Assembly (NCBI RefSeq): GCF_020268605.1
Contig: NZ_CP084222.1
Span: forward strand, 248,001-312,000
DNA: 64,000 bases
Reading direction: 5' to 3'
DNA from: Arsenophonus apicola
GTDB taxonomy: Bacteria; Pseudomonadota; Gammaproteobacteria; Enterobacterales; Enterobacteriaceae
A program made the translations under genes and the position numbers. The notes under the pieces are model-generated. The model had not been told where the DNA came from. It worked only from the letters and a program-made list of their open reading frames with translations, and did not search any database. This document shows, piece after piece, positions 63,387-64,000 of this stretch (positions are counted from its first letter, which is position 1; the number at the start of each line of letters is the position of its first letter).

Positions 63387-64000
63387 GTTATTACGATAAA
63401 GATCTTTGTAGAGATGGCCCTCAAAACGGACAAGTGGAATACGGCGACTATTATATTGTGCTGGCGGTAAGCTATAAGCTGAAATAAACTGTACGAAAGC
63501 GATACGCTGACCACTTTGTGCAGTAATGAAGCCGACGAGATTATATACTCCTTGCAAAGCACCGGTTTTAGCTGAGACCTTACCATTAACTCCGGCATTG
63601 TCTAAGCCGCCACGATAACGTAGAGTGCCGTCATGGCCTGCTAAGGGTAACATAGCAATAAAGTTTAGTTGACCATCATGTTTAGCAATATATTGCAAAA
63701 TAGACATCATAGCCGCTGGTGTAATTAAATTGTGACGAGATAGCCCTGAACCATCTACCATAATTGTATTAGCTAAGTTAATATTGGCTTTTTGTTTTAA
63801 AATCTGGCGGATAGCATCGGAGCCAGAAGACCAGGTGCCAGGGACACCATAATATTCACGGCCTATGGTTCTAAAGATCGCATCAGCTATCATATTATCA
63901 GATTTTTTTAACATTATTGTTAGCAAATGATGTAATGGCTTAGATTTTGTTGTAGCTAGGATATTTCCTGCTATGGTAGGCATATGGCGCCGTTTAATGT
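63384..64000 (-). CDS. dacB: D-alanyl-D-alanine carboxypeptidase/endopeptidase PBP4 (5' end cut)
   Basis: The minus-strand frame continues to the window edge, so only the C-terminal part (about 205 codons) is seen. It carries the SDN motif (MLKKSDNMIADAIF) and the KTG motif (GKVSAKTGALQGV) of class C penicillin-binding proteins, with LAGHDGTLRYR between. PBP4 is a periplasmic DD-endopeptidase that trims cross-links. The convergent obgE-dacB order is enterobacterial. Confidence 0.96.
   Translation of the reverse strand, partial: IKRRHMPTIAGNILATTKSKPLHHLLTIMLKKSDNMIADAIFRTIGREYYGVPGTWSSGSDAIRQILKQKANINLANTIMVDGSGLSRHNLITPAAMMSILQYIAKHDGQLNFIAMLPLAGHDGTLRYRGGLDNAGVNGKVSAKTGALQGVYNLVGFITAQSGQRIAFVQFISAYSLPPAQYNSRRIPLVRFEGHLYKDLYRNN

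Overview
This window is chromosomal DNA from an AT-rich gammaproteobacterium of the order Enterobacterales. Nearly every protein matches its Escherichia coli counterpart in length and signature motifs, and most local gene orders are the enterobacterial ones. The strong A+T bias, long gene-poor spacers and absence of many non-essential neighbours (pldA, rarD, nnr, queG, yjeT, ytfL, msrA, mpl, yhbE) point to a host-associated member with a partly reduced genome. Among the Morganellaceae, an Arsenophonus- or Providencia-like organism is my best guess; this is inference, not proof.

Layout. 1-2871: hemX (cut by the window edge), hemD and hemC on the minus strand (tetrapyrrole synthesis), divergent from cyaA (adenylate cyclase, TTG start, upstream CRP-like site). 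6030-17605: cyaY, lptM, then dapF-yigA-xerC-yigB as a tight operon, uvrD (LexA-like box), corA, yigI, recQ, pldB and yigL. 17894-18676: a secreted Sel1-repeat protein sits at a synteny junction, after which the order jumps to mscM-psd-rsgA (minus), orn and one tRNA-Gly. 25169-26516 is a 1.35-kb stretch with no credible gene where E. coli carries queG and nnr. 26517-35278: the tsaE-amiB-mutL-miaA-hfq-hflX-hflK-hflC superoperon. 35451-42335: purA, nsrR-rnr-rlmB, and the ribosomal operon rpsF-priB-rpsR-rplI with a conserved-looking leader. 42734-45270: fklB, cysQ, ytfJ, ytfK and a small unknown ORF overlapping ytfK. 45652-48838: an M13 metallopeptidase and a nitrilase, which replace ytfL-msrA. 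49270-56886: tamA-tamB-ytfP, ppa and fbp. 57056-58884: the argR/mdh divergent pair. 58943-60179: sfsB/nlp (Ner-like) divergent from a Mu c-repressor-like DNA-binding protein. 60201-64000: ispB, rplU-rpmA, obgE and the 3' part of dacB.

Most of the window is housekeeping: translation and ribosome biogenesis (rpsF, rpsR, rplI, rplU, rpmA, rsgA, obgE, hflX, rlmB, miaA, tsaE), RNA decay (rnr, orn, hfq), DNA repair and segregation (uvrD, recQ, mutL, xerC, priB), and envelope assembly (lptM, tamAB, psd, amiB, dacB). The parts most worth a second look are the Mu-like repressor/Ner-like pair at 58943-60179, the peptidase-nitrilase insert, the unknown 79-residue ORF overlapping ytfK, and the gene-free block after the tRNA. 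I did not find a CRISPR array, an intact transposase, an intact prophage or an obvious new defence system.
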